DNA from: Chloroflexota bacterium
GTDB taxonomy: Bacteria; Chloroflexota; Anaerolineae; 4572-78; J111
Direction of reading: 5' to 3'
Length of the DNA stretch: 7,504 nucleotides
NCBI GenBank assembly: GCA_003695455.1
Contig: RFJF01000229.1
Coordinates: 1 to 7,504, forward strand
Part shown: positions 1 through 6,192 of the stretch, in pieces
How the letters are laid out: each line of letters starts with the position of its first letter
How positions within the stretch are numbered: the first letter of the stretch is position 1
Notes under the pieces: model-generated
Told to the model about the DNA's origin: nothing
Databases searched by the model: none
What the model saw: only the letters and a program-made list of their open reading frames with translations
Translations under genes and position numbers: made by a program

Positions 1-300
1 GTACATGGGTTGGCCGGGGATAATGGCTTCCGGCGCTTTCACGTACGGCACAATTTTTTCGGCCTGCTGGGGGTTGCAGGCGGCCAAACCACCCAATGCC
101 AGCGAGGCGCCCATCAGTTTCAGAAAGTTCCGCCGGCCGATGGGGCTTAACCACTGGTCTGCGCCCTGCGGAAATTCATGGTGCAGAAAATCCTTGAATT
201 CGTCGGTTTCTGCAATTTCTTCAAGGCTTCGCCAATATTTTTGACCGTTGGTGCCGGCCAATCGCTTCCGAATTTCTGGTAAATTAAAGTTCTTTCTCAT
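1..300 (-). CDS. actB: ActB, alternative complex III iron-sulfur/molybdopterin-like subunit (N-terminus only)
   Basis: Only the first 100 codons are present; the gene continues beyond position 1. The start is an ATG preceded by AGGGG (306-310) with a 5-nt spacer. In the family, ActB is the large periplasm-facing subunit of the quinol:electron-acceptor oxidoreductase known as alternative complex III. It fuses a molybdopterin-oxidoreductase-like domain that lacks the cofactor to a ferredoxin-like domain carrying Fe-S clusters. What is visible here is the typical N-terminal extension (KYWRSLEEIAETDEF at about residues 21-35, then HEFPQGADQW), followed by a twin-arginine signal GRRNFLKLMGAS (R56-R57) with a hydrophobic stretch ending LGGLAAC (C75), and then EKIVPYVKAPE. 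This order is characteristic of the 'TAT-variant' ActB proteins. It lies 11 nt downstream of actA, so the two are almost certainly co-transcribed. The catalytic and cluster-binding parts cannot be checked in this window. Confidence 0.9.
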   Translation of the reverse strand, partial: MRKNFNLPEIRKRLAGTNGQKYWRSLEEIAETDEFKDFLHHEFPQGADQWLSPIGRRNFLKLMGASLALGGLAACNPQQAEKIVPYVKAPEAIIPGQPMY

Positions 301-311
301 CAAAACCCCTA

Positions 312-974
312 CTAACGATGGCAGATTGAGCAGTCGTCTAACCGCCCTACTTCTATGCCGTATTCTGCAACCAGTTGCGTGCCAACAGTTAATTGATCCT
401 GCCCGTCAGGTAATTGGTACCCCATGGTGGTAATTTGGTCTCTGGGCCGCACATACTGCGCCGGATTGCGGTGACAGGCCAGACACCACTCCATTTGCAG
501 GGTATTAGCTTTCCAGGTGAGGGGCATGTTATCTACCTGGCCGTGGCAGGTTTCACAGCCCACACCATTGTTGATGTGGGCGCTATGGTTGAAAAAGACA
601 AAATCAGACAGGTTGTGTACCCGGTTCCACTCGATGGGTGTTTCATTCTGAAAACTTTGCCGCACCGGTTCCAGCATTGGCGCTTCGGTCCAGATTTGCG
701 AGTGGCAGGTCATGCAGGTTTCTGTGGGCGGCACGTTGGCAAAGCTGGAATCTTCTACCGATGTGTGGCAATATTGGCAATCCAGACCAACCTGCCGTAC
801 GTGGTGCAAATGGCTAAACGGCACCGGCTGTTGCACGGCAACCCCCACGTTGGTCATAATTGGCGAACGCACAAAATAAATTAAGGCGCCACTCAGACCA
901 GCCACAAACAACACCGCGCCAATAATTGAAGCCCTGGCAATGGTATTCATACTGGGATGAAAAATAAAATTCAT
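312..974 (-). CDS. actA: ActA, membrane-anchored pentaheme cytochrome c of alternative complex III
   Basis: 220 aa. ActA carries electrons from menaquinol oxidation in alternative complex III to a downstream cytochrome or oxidase on the outer face of the cytoplasmic membrane. One N-terminal membrane helix (about residues 13-36) is followed by five CXXCH heme c motifs: C66-H70, C87-H91, C140-H144, C164-H168 and C215-H219. Five hemes is the number expected for ActA. Further histidines that could be distal ligands lie in HLHH (about 55-58) and FNHSAH (about 128-133). The fifth motif is only one residue from the C-terminus. I chose the ATG at 974 because AGGG (983-986) sits 8 nt upstream. A GTG at 983 would overlap that ribosome site, and the later ATG at 950 has none. 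It is followed after 11 nt by actB, the usual ActA-ActB order. Other multiheme cytochrome c3-like proteins were considered, but the ActB neighbour settles the call. Confidence 0.93.
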   Translation of the reverse strand: MNFIFHPSMNTIARASIIGAVLFVAGLSGALIYFVRSPIMTNVGVAVQQPVPFSHLHHVRQVGLDCQYCHTSVEDSSFANVPPTETCMTCHSQIWTEAPMLEPVRQSFQNETPIEWNRVHNLSDFVFFNHSAHINNGVGCETCHGQVDNMPLTWKANTLQMEWCLACHRNPAQYVRPRDQITTMGYQLPDGQDQLTVGTQLVAEYGIEVGRLDDCSICHR

Positions 975-993
975 ATAACACACCCTGTTTTGA

Positions 994-1023
994 TTGTTAC
1001 AAGAATTCTTAACTTTATGTCAA
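994..1023 (-). promoter_or_regulatory. Probable actA promoter
   Basis: On the minus strand a perfect TTGACA (-35) occupies 1023-1018. An 18-bp spacer separates it from TAACAA (999-994), which matches the -10 consensus at only 3 of 6 positions. The spacer contains the 10-bp palindrome AAGAATTCTT (1001-1010). Transcription would start near 987, leaving a leader of only about 13 nt that still covers the Shine-Dalgarno at 983-986. The consensus -35 is strong evidence and the -10 is weak, so the real -10 could be offset. Confidence 0.45.
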
Positions 1024-1113
1024 AATACCGGATGCGAACACACAACATCCACACAAAATTATTCGTCTGAAATTCGGGTTTTAAGATTTAAACACGGGAA
1101 TCGTCGGAAGTCA

Positions 1114-1135
1114 ACTGCACGGCATACCGTGCAGT
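1114..1135. repeat. Perfect 9-bp inverted repeat with 4-nt loop
   Basis: The arms ACTGCACGG and CCGTGCAGT are exact reverse complements around the loop CATA. No T-run follows on either strand (GGGCAATT on plus, CTTCCGACG on minus), so it does not look like an intrinsic terminator. It lies about 90 bp upstream of the actA -35 box. An operator for a dimeric regulator, or a hairpin in an unrecognised RNA, are both possible. Confidence 0.6.
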
Positions 1136-1186
1136 GGGCAATTGCTACCGGGGCTGTAGCAAAATACCGACACTCAACTCTGTTAA

Positions 1187-1206
1187 ATGTCAGCTCTGGC
1201 TGACAT
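1187..1206. repeat. Perfect 8-bp inverted repeat with 4-nt loop
   Basis: The arms ATGTCAGC and GCTGACAT are exact reverse complements around the loop TCTG. There is no adjacent T-run. The size and loop length resemble the dyad at 1114-1135, but the arm sequences differ, so the two are not copies of one binding site. The pair could be consecutive hairpins of one transcript. Confidence 0.55.
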
Positions 1207-1427
1207 CTATCGGCTATAGTTTGCAATATTTTTACAATGTATTCGCAATTACGCGATTGTACCAATTGCAACAAAAACGGGCAAATGTGAAATTATGGTT
1301 CAGTTCAGGTTCACAATTTCTGCAGAATTGGCGTTTCTCTAAAATTTAGTTGAATGCAGAGGATTGCGCGGCATCAGGGTTAAACACTTCAATTTGAAAG
1401 CGCGGGTACGATACACTAATTTTTTGT

Positions 1428-1439
1428 ATTTTGCAAAAT
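1428..1439. promoter_or_regulatory. 12-bp perfect palindrome, possible operator
   Basis: ATTTTGCAAAAT is a perfect palindrome about 70 bp upstream of the TATAAT box in front of the flippase gene. The length and symmetry fit a half-site pair for a dimeric helix-turn-helix regulator, but AT-rich palindromes of this size also arise by chance. Confidence 0.3.
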
Positions 1440-1509
1440 CTCATTGTAGAAATTATTCGCAGAACTTCAGCCCAAACCCGCCGTTATCGCCGCATTTATC
1501 AGGATAAGT

Positions 1510-1515
1510 TATAAT
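1510..1515 (+). promoter_or_regulatory. Possible -10 box for the flippase gene
   Basis: A perfect TATAAT lies 37 bp before the ATG at 1553. No good -35 hexamer is seen 16-19 bp upstream (the region reads TATCGCCGC), and there is no extended -10 TG. Transcription would begin near 1522, giving a leader of about 30 nt. The only Shine-Dalgarno-like motif, GGAG at 1532-1535, is 17 nt from the ATG, which is too far to be convincing. Confidence 0.35.
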
Positions 1516-1552
1516 CCCAAACAGACGAACCGGAGTTTTTCTCCCCCATCCC

Positions 1553-2806
1553 ATGCCAATGAAGCACATTTTTCTGAGGATTGGACAAAATACCCTGACA
1601 CTGCTGGCGGTAAATGTTAGCGGCGCCATTTTTGGATTCGCGCTGGCTGCGGTTTTGGGCCGGGGCCTGGGCGATGCGGGTTTTGGCCGCTACACTTTTG
1701 TGATGAGCTGGCTGCTGACGCTGCTGGTGTTTTCTGAATTTGGGCTGAGTACCGTTTTAACCCGTGATCTGGCCATGAATCCGGCCGGCACCCCCGATTA
1801 TTTAATCAATTCAATCATAGCCAAATTTTTGCTGGCGCTTCCGGCAATTGGCCTGCTGTTGTTTTTTGCCCCGCAGCTTGCGCCACAGCAAAACCCGGAA
1901 ATTATTGCCGCGCTGCGTTGGGGGGTAATTTATCTGGTTGCGGGACTGGCAACCAGTTCGTTCACGGCCGTGTTCAAAGCGCGGCAAACTATGACCCCAA
2001 TTCTGTGGATGACCCTGGCCGGGCAAGCAATTTTGCTGGCCGGCACACTGGCGCTGGTGTGGCAGCGGGCATCGCTGGCAGCGCTGATTGGGTGGGCCGG
2101 CTTGAGCCAGATTGTTCAGCTTGGGCTGGCACATTTCATTTTCACCCGCCGGTATTCTTTCTCGCTCCCGGTTCAACATATAAGCAATTCTTTTATCAAA
2201 TTATTGCTGAAAATTGCCTGGCCGTTTGCCGTAGCGGGAATTTTGGCCGCACTGCAAATGCGGGCAAACATGTTGCTGCTGGCCTACTTGCAGGGCGAGC
2301 AGGCGTTGGGCTGGTACGCCGCCGCCAACCGATTTGCAGAAGCGGGCCGGCAATTGCCGGGCGCATTTTTTATGGCCGTTCTTCCGGCTATGGCGGCGCT
2401 GAACGCCGCCCGGCACACTGCGCCCGCCCTTGAGCGCACCCTGCATCGGGCGCAATGGGGGCTGCTGGCATTTGGCGCAGCGGCAGTGGTGGGGTCGCTG
2501 GTGTTGGGCGGCCCACTAATCCGGCTGACGTACGGCACCGGCTACCAGCCGGCCGTACCGGTTTTGCAACTGCTGGCAGCGGCGCTGGTTCCCGCGTTGC
2601 AAAACAGTCTCTTCATTATATATCTGTATGCGCGGGGAGATGAAAAATTTGTAAACGGCCTGCTGGCTACGGGCATTGCCATCAACCTGGGGTTGTGCGT
2701 CTGGTTTATTCCGGCGTGGGGCGCGGCCGGCGCGGCGCTGGCGCTGCTGGTGGCCGAAAGCGTGCTGTACGGGCTGTACCGGCTGCGAATTGTCGGGTTG
2801 CAGTGA
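1553..2806 (+). CDS. Oligosaccharide/lipid-linked glycan flippase (Wzx/MATE-like, MOP superfamily)
   Basis: 417 aa, very hydrophobic, with about 12 predicted membrane helices (roughly residues 14-35, 47-67, 84-108, 118-140, 150-170, 174-197, 217-245, 252-285, 302-325, 334-360, 366-388 and 392-410). This is the length and topology of polysaccharide-synthesis flippases, which move undecaprenyl-linked oligosaccharides across the cytoplasmic membrane. The N-terminal signature LGRGLGDAGFGRYTF (about 35-49) and the following FSEFGLSTVLTRDLA (about 60-74) are typical of the Wzx/RfbX group. Conserved arginines and an internal WYAAANRF segment (about 254-261) mark the start of the second half. Translation probably begins at the ATG at 1553 or at 1559 (MKHIF...); neither has a well-placed Shine-Dalgarno. 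No glycosyltransferase or polymerase gene is adjacent, so the substrate cannot be guessed. Its stop is 9 bp from the stop of the convergent Hedgehog-like gene. Confidence 0.85.
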   Translation: MPMKHIFLRIGQNTLTLLAVNVSGAIFGFALAAVLGRGLGDAGFGRYTFVMSWLLTLLVFSEFGLSTVLTRDLAMNPAGTPDYLINSIIAKFLLALPAIGLLLFFAPQLAPQQNPEIIAALRWGVIYLVAGLATSSFTAVFKARQTMTPILWMTLAGQAILLAGTLALVWQRASLAALIGWAGLSQIVQLGLAHFIFTRRYSFSLPVQHISNSFIKLLLKIAWPFAVAGILAALQMRANMLLLAYLQGEQALGWYAAANRFAEAGRQLPGAFFMAVLPAMAALNAARHTAPALERTLHRAQWGLLAFGAAAVVGSLVLGGPLIRLTYGTGYQPAVPVLQLLAAALVPALQNSLFIIYLYARGDEKFVNGLLATGIAINLGLCVWFIPAWGAAGAALALLVAESVLYGLYRLRIVGLQ

Positions 2807-2815
2807 GTGGGATGG

Positions 2816-3571
2816 TCAGTTGCCGCAACTTTGGCACAGGCTGGCAGCACGAATGGAGGCGTGGCAGTGGGTTGCCTCGTTGTGGACCCAGTCAAACCCG
2901 GCGCACACGGCCAGCGCGCAGAGCCGCGGGTACAGGCTGGTGTCAACGGGCCAGGTGGTCAAATCTGCGGCACGGCCTTCGTAGTGCAGCGAGTACCGGT
3001 CTGCGGGCAGCGACTCCGGCGGGTCGTGTGACAGCAGTGAATCGTAGGCGTCGGTAACGCGCAATTGCACCGCGCCGTCCCATTCGGCCTGCACCAGTTT
3101 GCTGAGCCGGGTTAGCGGTTGCACCATGGCCGGATGAACCAGCAAATCTTCAACGGCGTACGGGCCGGTCTCTTCCTGTTTAAAAATAATTGACGGGTCA
3201 ACTTTGCCCACCAGCCGGTTAAAGGCGCAGGAATCTCGCTTGATCTGGCACGCCATCCGGCCCACTGCGCCGCTTTCTGAAATTTCTGTGTCTCCGTCCG
3301 CAGAAATGTGCTGACCGGCAACCACAACGGGAAATGTACAGGCGGGTGCCGGCGCGGGCGCGGGGTTGACCACCTGAAAAACCATCGGGGTTGAACGGGG
3401 GCTGAACGTGGGCCAAACCACGGGGGTTGGTTGGGGCTGCGGCGTGCGGGTGGCCGGCGCATCGGCAACAATTACCGGATGCGCGGCCAAATCAAACCGC
3501 ACGCACGCAGCGGTCATCAAAATAAACAGCGCGGCAACAATCAACCCTCTCGACGAAAAGCGGGGGAACAT
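2816..3571 (-). CDS. Lipoprotein with a Hedgehog N-terminal signalling (HH_signal)/M15-peptidase-like domain (operon gene D)
   Basis: 251 aa. A lipoprotein signal peptide (hydrophobic 9-22, lipobox TAAC with lipidated C23) is followed by a Pro/Thr/Ala linker to about residue 77. Residues about 101-243 then match the Hedgehog N-domain in order. GR..C.I.R.S..F (104-117) aligns without gaps to the start of the Shh core. DPSIIFKQEE (125-134) corresponds to NPDIIFKDEE, LRVTDAYD (170-177) to LRVTEGWD, SLHYEGRAADLTT (194-206) to SLHYEGRAVDITT, and AVCAGFDWV (221-229) to AVEAGFDWV. HCHASIRA (235-242) corresponds to HIHCSVKA. Zinc ligands are predicted as H196, D203 and H237, with E232 and H235 nearby. 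Likely calcium-site acids are E133, E134, D174, D177 and one of E141/D142. The pattern S-x-H-x2-G-x-A-x-D is shared with M15 D,D-peptidases. There is no Hint domain; the protein ends in CQSCGN. No Shine-Dalgarno is visible, and the ATG lies 9 nt after the stop of gene C in the same frame. The comparison relies on the human SHH sequence from memory. Activity (peptidase or binding only) is unknown. Confidence 0.85.
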   Translation of the reverse strand: MFPRFSSRGLIVAALFILMTAACVRFDLAAHPVIVADAPATRTPQPQPTPVVWPTFSPRSTPMVFQVVNPAPAPAPACTFPVVVAGQHISADGDTEISESGAVGRMACQIKRDSCAFNRLVGKVDPSIIFKQEETGPYAVEDLLVHPAMVQPLTRLSKLVQAEWDGAVQLRVTDAYDSLLSHDPPESLPADRYSLHYEGRAADLTTWPVDTSLYPRLCALAVCAGFDWVHNEATHCHASIRAASLCQSCGN

Positions 3572-3580
3572 TCGAGCGGG

Positions 3581-4909
3581 TTACTCGGCGTTGTAGCTGT
3601 CGGCGCGTTCGTAGCTGCCCACCAGCCACGTTTTGCCGGGCCGCCACGGAAACCAGCGCTGGCCTTCGTGGTTGGCGCTGAGCACGTATGCACCCTGCGC
3701 CGGCACACCTTTGCCGGAGAGCGAATATTCGTAAGCAATGCCGTCGGCGGGTTCAGCCGGAAAGGCGTTGACCAACAGCTTGCCATCCTGCGTCCAGCGC
3801 GGCGCACCCAAATCCAGTTCGCCGGGATGCTCAAGCTGGGTGATTTTGCCGTCGGCCAGCCGCAGCACAATCACGCCGGCGCATGGTTTGCAGTACTTTT
3901 GTTTGTAGCCCACTTCCAGCGCCAAATAGTCGCCATCCGGCGACCAGACCACGTTGCCCAGCGGGCCAAAATCGGCGTTATCCTCAATCCAGATAGTGGT
4001 CAGCGCGCCGTCTGTGGTTACCGTGTACAATTTAATGCGCTCGGTGAGGGCAATCTGGTCGCCGTGCGGCGAAACGCTTTCGCTGACCGGCGGGATGAGC
4101 AGGTGGCCGCGTAGCCGTTTGTAGGCCGGCATTTCCTCCACAAAGGTGCGTTGAGCGTTGGGAATGGCCGTAGGCGTACCCGCCGGAACCAGTTCGCGCG
4201 GGGTCACGGCGTCATCGCCAATGGCGGGCGGGCCGCCGGTGGCAACGGGCGCACCGCCAAAGGCTGCCGCCGCGTCCGCATCAGATGCCACAGCCTGATC
4301 AGCCCCGTAGGCCAGCAGCGACGGAATACTCACCACCGGAATATCGTCGCTGGTGTACTGGGTTACCACCAGATTGTCCGATACCCACGCAAACAGGCCG
4401 TTGCCGGTGGCAACCAGCCACCAGGTTGAGTTTTCGTTGCGGCCAACAATTTCGGCGCTGCTGCCGTAGGGCAGTGTTCCAAGATTTTCAAACGTTGTGC
4501 CGGGGCCGCTGCGCAAATTTACATCACTTTGATTAGCAACCAGAACGGGCGGCGGCGTGGGTGTGGCTGTGGGCAGCGTAACCGCGGCAGCCTCTACCGG
4601 CGCCGACGACAGGTTGGAGCGCAAATATTCTACTTCACCGTGCAGCAGTTGCACTTCACCCAGCAAAGAATCCAGCACAGCCGATGTGGGGGCAATGGTG
4701 GGTTCCGGGGTGGCGGTGGCGGTTTCGGCGGGAATCAGGGCCACCTCCTGCGATACGGCCACGGAGATGGCGTTGGTTACGCCGCAAACTGCCAGAAACA
4801 GAACCAGCACAGACAGCGTACCGCACGTTGCCAGCAATCCCAATTGGGTTCCGCACCCGCCCACAAACAGCTTGCCCAGGTGGTGTTCGCTATTCCATAT
4901 TTTTTCCAT
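3581..4909 (-). CDS. Membrane-anchored SH3b domain protein with PD40/TolB-like propeller repeats (operon gene C)
   Basis: 442 aa. After a cytoplasmic stretch with two cysteines (C19, C29), one membrane helix spans about residues 22-50. A short coiled-coil-like segment (LLGEVQLLHGEVEYLRSNL, about 82-100) and a PTATPTPPP linker follow. An SH3b domain lies at about 128-184: SDVNLRSGPGTTFENLGTLPYGSSAEIVGR, then WWLVA and GLFAWVSDNLV, all typical SH3b strands. SH3b domains commonly bind cell-wall material. After a second low-complexity linker (about 200-255), residues 268-442 contain PD40-like units, VSPHGDQIAL (279-288), VWSPDGDYLAL (321-331) and RWTQDGKLLV (371-380), indicating a partial beta-propeller like the WD40/TolB families. 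A CKPC pair (C340, C343) sits between two of these units. The start at 4909 overlaps the stop of gene B as TGATG. An upstream TTG at 4921 is less likely because its only purine-rich site abuts it directly. No catalytic residues are recognisable, so a binding or scaffold role is inferred. Confidence 0.8.
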   Translation of the reverse strand: MEKIWNSEHHLGKLFVGGCGTQLGLLATCGTLSVLVLFLAVCGVTNAISVAVSQEVALIPAETATATPEPTIAPTSAVLDSLLGEVQLLHGEVEYLRSNLSSAPVEAAAVTLPTATPTPPPVLVANQSDVNLRSGPGTTFENLGTLPYGSSAEIVGRNENSTWWLVATGNGLFAWVSDNLVVTQYTSDDIPVVSIPSLLAYGADQAVASDADAAAAFGGAPVATGGPPAIGDDAVTPRELVPAGTPTAIPNAQRTFVEEMPAYKRLRGHLLIPPVSESVSPHGDQIALTERIKLYTVTTDGALTTIWIEDNADFGPLGNVVWSPDGDYLALEVGYKQKYCKPCAGVIVLRLADGKITQLEHPGELDLGAPRWTQDGKLLVNAFPAEPADGIAYEYSLSGKGVPAQGAYVLSANHEGQRWFPWRPGKTWLVGSYERADSYNAE

Positions 4910-6165
4910 CAGTCCCACCAATCCTTTTTAGAGCGGGCGTCAAGGAAGGTGCCGTTATCGCGGATGGCCACAATCAACTCGTCGGTGGCAATACCCACGG
5001 GTGTATCCAGCGTTAACCCGGGGAGTTGGTTGCCTTCGCTCTCGTTGAACAGTTTGATCAGATTCGGGTCGGTTTGCAGCCCCAGGTAGTGCACCGTGTA
5101 GCCCTTGACCACGTTACCGTTACGGGCGTAAACAAAGGTCACCTGGTCTTCCGAGGCGTACAGCAGCGTTGCGTAAAATTTGCCGCCAAAAATATCCTGT
5201 TTTTTGGGCGGAATGAGCACCGGGTCGCCGGGGTTGGTTTTAATGCCCACCAGCACAGCGCTGCCGTCATCCACAAAATCCGAGGGGCCGTTGGTGGCCC
5301 AGTCCCAATTGTGAATACCGTACACGCCGGTAAATTCCGGTTTGAATATTTTGCCGAGATTCGGCGCATCGGGGTCAATTCCGGCACCATCAAGATCAAT
5401 CAGTTTGGCGTCAACATCCAGCGGCTCAATGTCACGGAGTTTCAAATTGAGGTCACCGTGCTCTGCGGGGGGGCGGCTTTCGCGCTCGCCTTCAATGGCA
5501 ATCAGTTCGTATTCATTTGATGAAGTTGCCGCCGCCGAAGACAGTTCTGATTTGGGATTTTCCGGCCCGGAATCTGGTTCTACCGGCTGGGTTGAGCGCG
5601 AGTCAGATTCGCCGGTGGGACGGGGGGGCGGGTTTCCGCCGGATGCGGCGCTGATGCCGCCGGAGCCGTCATCGGCGGGGGCGTCACTGCCGGCGGGATT
5701 CATTGCCACTGCGCCAGTCACGGTGGTGGTTGGCAGCACAAATGCCGCGGCTTTGCCCGATTGGGATGACTGGGTGGCGATTGCTGCCACCGTGGCCTGC
5801 TGAGATTGTAACTGTGCGGCGGGCGGCAGGGGCGTGGCGGTGACCACTACGGGTGTAACCGTGGCCTGATTTGGGGCGACCGCAACTTCTGCCGCCGGGG
5901 CGGTTTCAGCATCCGGCTGAGCAACCAGCGCCGGGGTGGCGGTGGCAATGCGGCTAACGGTCACCTCAAGGCCGGCCAATTGCCAGCCCAGGTACACATT
6001 CAACGCCACCGAACCCATAAGCAGCACCAGCAAAACCAGCGATAGCACCAGCGAGAAACTCAGCGTGATTCCTCCCAAAAACCAGACCAGACACCCCGAC
6101 AAACTCCCCCCGGGCTGGGCGGCCGCGGGTGCTTCGTTCACGTGGGTGGCAACTTCATTTTCCAT
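4909..6165 (-). CDS. Membrane-anchored protein with a Chloroflexota-type C-terminal module (operon gene B)
   Basis: 418 aa. The start is an ATG preceded by AGGAGAGG with a 5-nt spacer (6171-6178), the best ribosome site in the operon. A short Ala/Pro-rich cytoplasmic tail leads into a long hydrophobic anchor (about residues 25-62). A very long disordered Ala/Pro/Thr/Ser linker (about 75-215) follows. The folded part, about 216-418, opens with ELIAIEGERESRPPAEHGDLNLKLRD. It then carries GVYGIHNWDW (280-289), PVLIPP (315-320), LLYASEDQVTFVYAR (334-348), GYTVHYLGLQTDPNLI (355-370), and ends IVAIRDNGTFLDARSKKDWW. From memory this pattern recurs at the C-terminus of secreted Chloroflexota proteins, often beside SH3b domains, but I cannot name the family. 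The invariant-looking H285, D288, H359, D366 and D403 could be a metal or substrate site; that is a guess. The stop overlaps the start of gene C by one base, so the two are probably translationally coupled. Confidence 0.75.
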   Translation of the reverse strand: MENEVATHVNEAPAAAQPGGSLSGCLVWFLGGITLSFSLVLSLVLLVLLMGSVALNVYLGWQLAGLEVTVSRIATATPALVAQPDAETAPAAEVAVAPNQATVTPVVVTATPLPPAAQLQSQQATVAAIATQSSQSGKAAAFVLPTTTVTGAVAMNPAGSDAPADDGSGGISAASGGNPPPRPTGESDSRSTQPVEPDSGPENPKSELSSAAATSSNEYELIAIEGERESRPPAEHGDLNLKLRDIEPLDVDAKLIDLDGAGIDPDAPNLGKIFKPEFTGVYGIHNWDWATNGPSDFVDDGSAVLVGIKTNPGDPVLIPPKKQDIFGGKFYATLLYASEDQVTFVYARNGNVVKGYTVHYLGLQTDPNLIKLFNESEGNQLPGLTLDTPVGIATDELIVAIRDNGTFLDARSKKDWWD

Positions 6166-6192
6166 AAAAACCTCTCCTGTCTGCCCCTCAAT

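Larger units (their letters stand above)
984..1552. other. Divergent AT-rich intergenic region without a convincing gene
   Basis: This 569-bp stretch separates the divergent actA and flippase genes. Short open frames exist on both strands, but none has a Shine-Dalgarno, a plausible composition or a recognisable product. It contains the actA promoter (994-1023), a consensus TATAAT near the flippase (1510-1515), and three perfect dyads (1114-1135, 1187-1206, 1428-1439). A looser pair of TTGCAAT/ATTGCAA arms lies around 1221-1272. It is much longer than needed for two promoters, so it may hold operators or an unrecognised small RNA. No known RNA family could be identified by eye. Confidence 0.7.

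Noticed and set aside
414..884. Open frame of 156 codons on the plus strand
   Set aside because: It is antisense to actA, which has five heme motifs and a clear Shine-Dalgarno.
1918..2433. Open frame of 171 codons in another frame inside the flippase gene
   Set aside because: The flippase frame has a coherent 12-helix membrane pattern; this frame is a Gly/Arg-rich shadow with no signal or domain.
2818..2830. Small hairpin AGTTG-CCG-CAACT at the convergent gene junction, considered as a terminator
   Set aside because: It has only 5 bp of stem, low GC at the base and no T-run on either strand, and it overlaps the end of gene D.
2816..3571. A full Hedgehog-type ligand with autoprocessing, or a Patched-like partner nearby
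   Set aside because: The protein ends about 14 residues after the zinc site without a Hint domain. The only multi-helix membrane protein in the window is a MOP-type flippase, not an RND transporter.
3431..4114. Open frame of 227 codons on the plus strand
   Set aside because: It lies antisense across the ends of genes C and D, has no ribosome site and no domain-like pattern. The opposite strand encodes recognisable SH3b/propeller and Hedgehog-like proteins.
4909..4921. TTG start for gene C at 4921
   Set aside because: The purine-rich AAAGGA directly abuts the TTG, leaving no spacer. The ATG at 4909 forms a classic TGATG overlap with the stop of gene B.
4529..5089. Open frame of 186 codons on the plus strand, Gly/Arg/Gln rich
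   Set aside because: It is the antisense shadow of the low-complexity linkers of genes C and B; its composition follows from the opposite strand's Pro/Ala/Thr codons.
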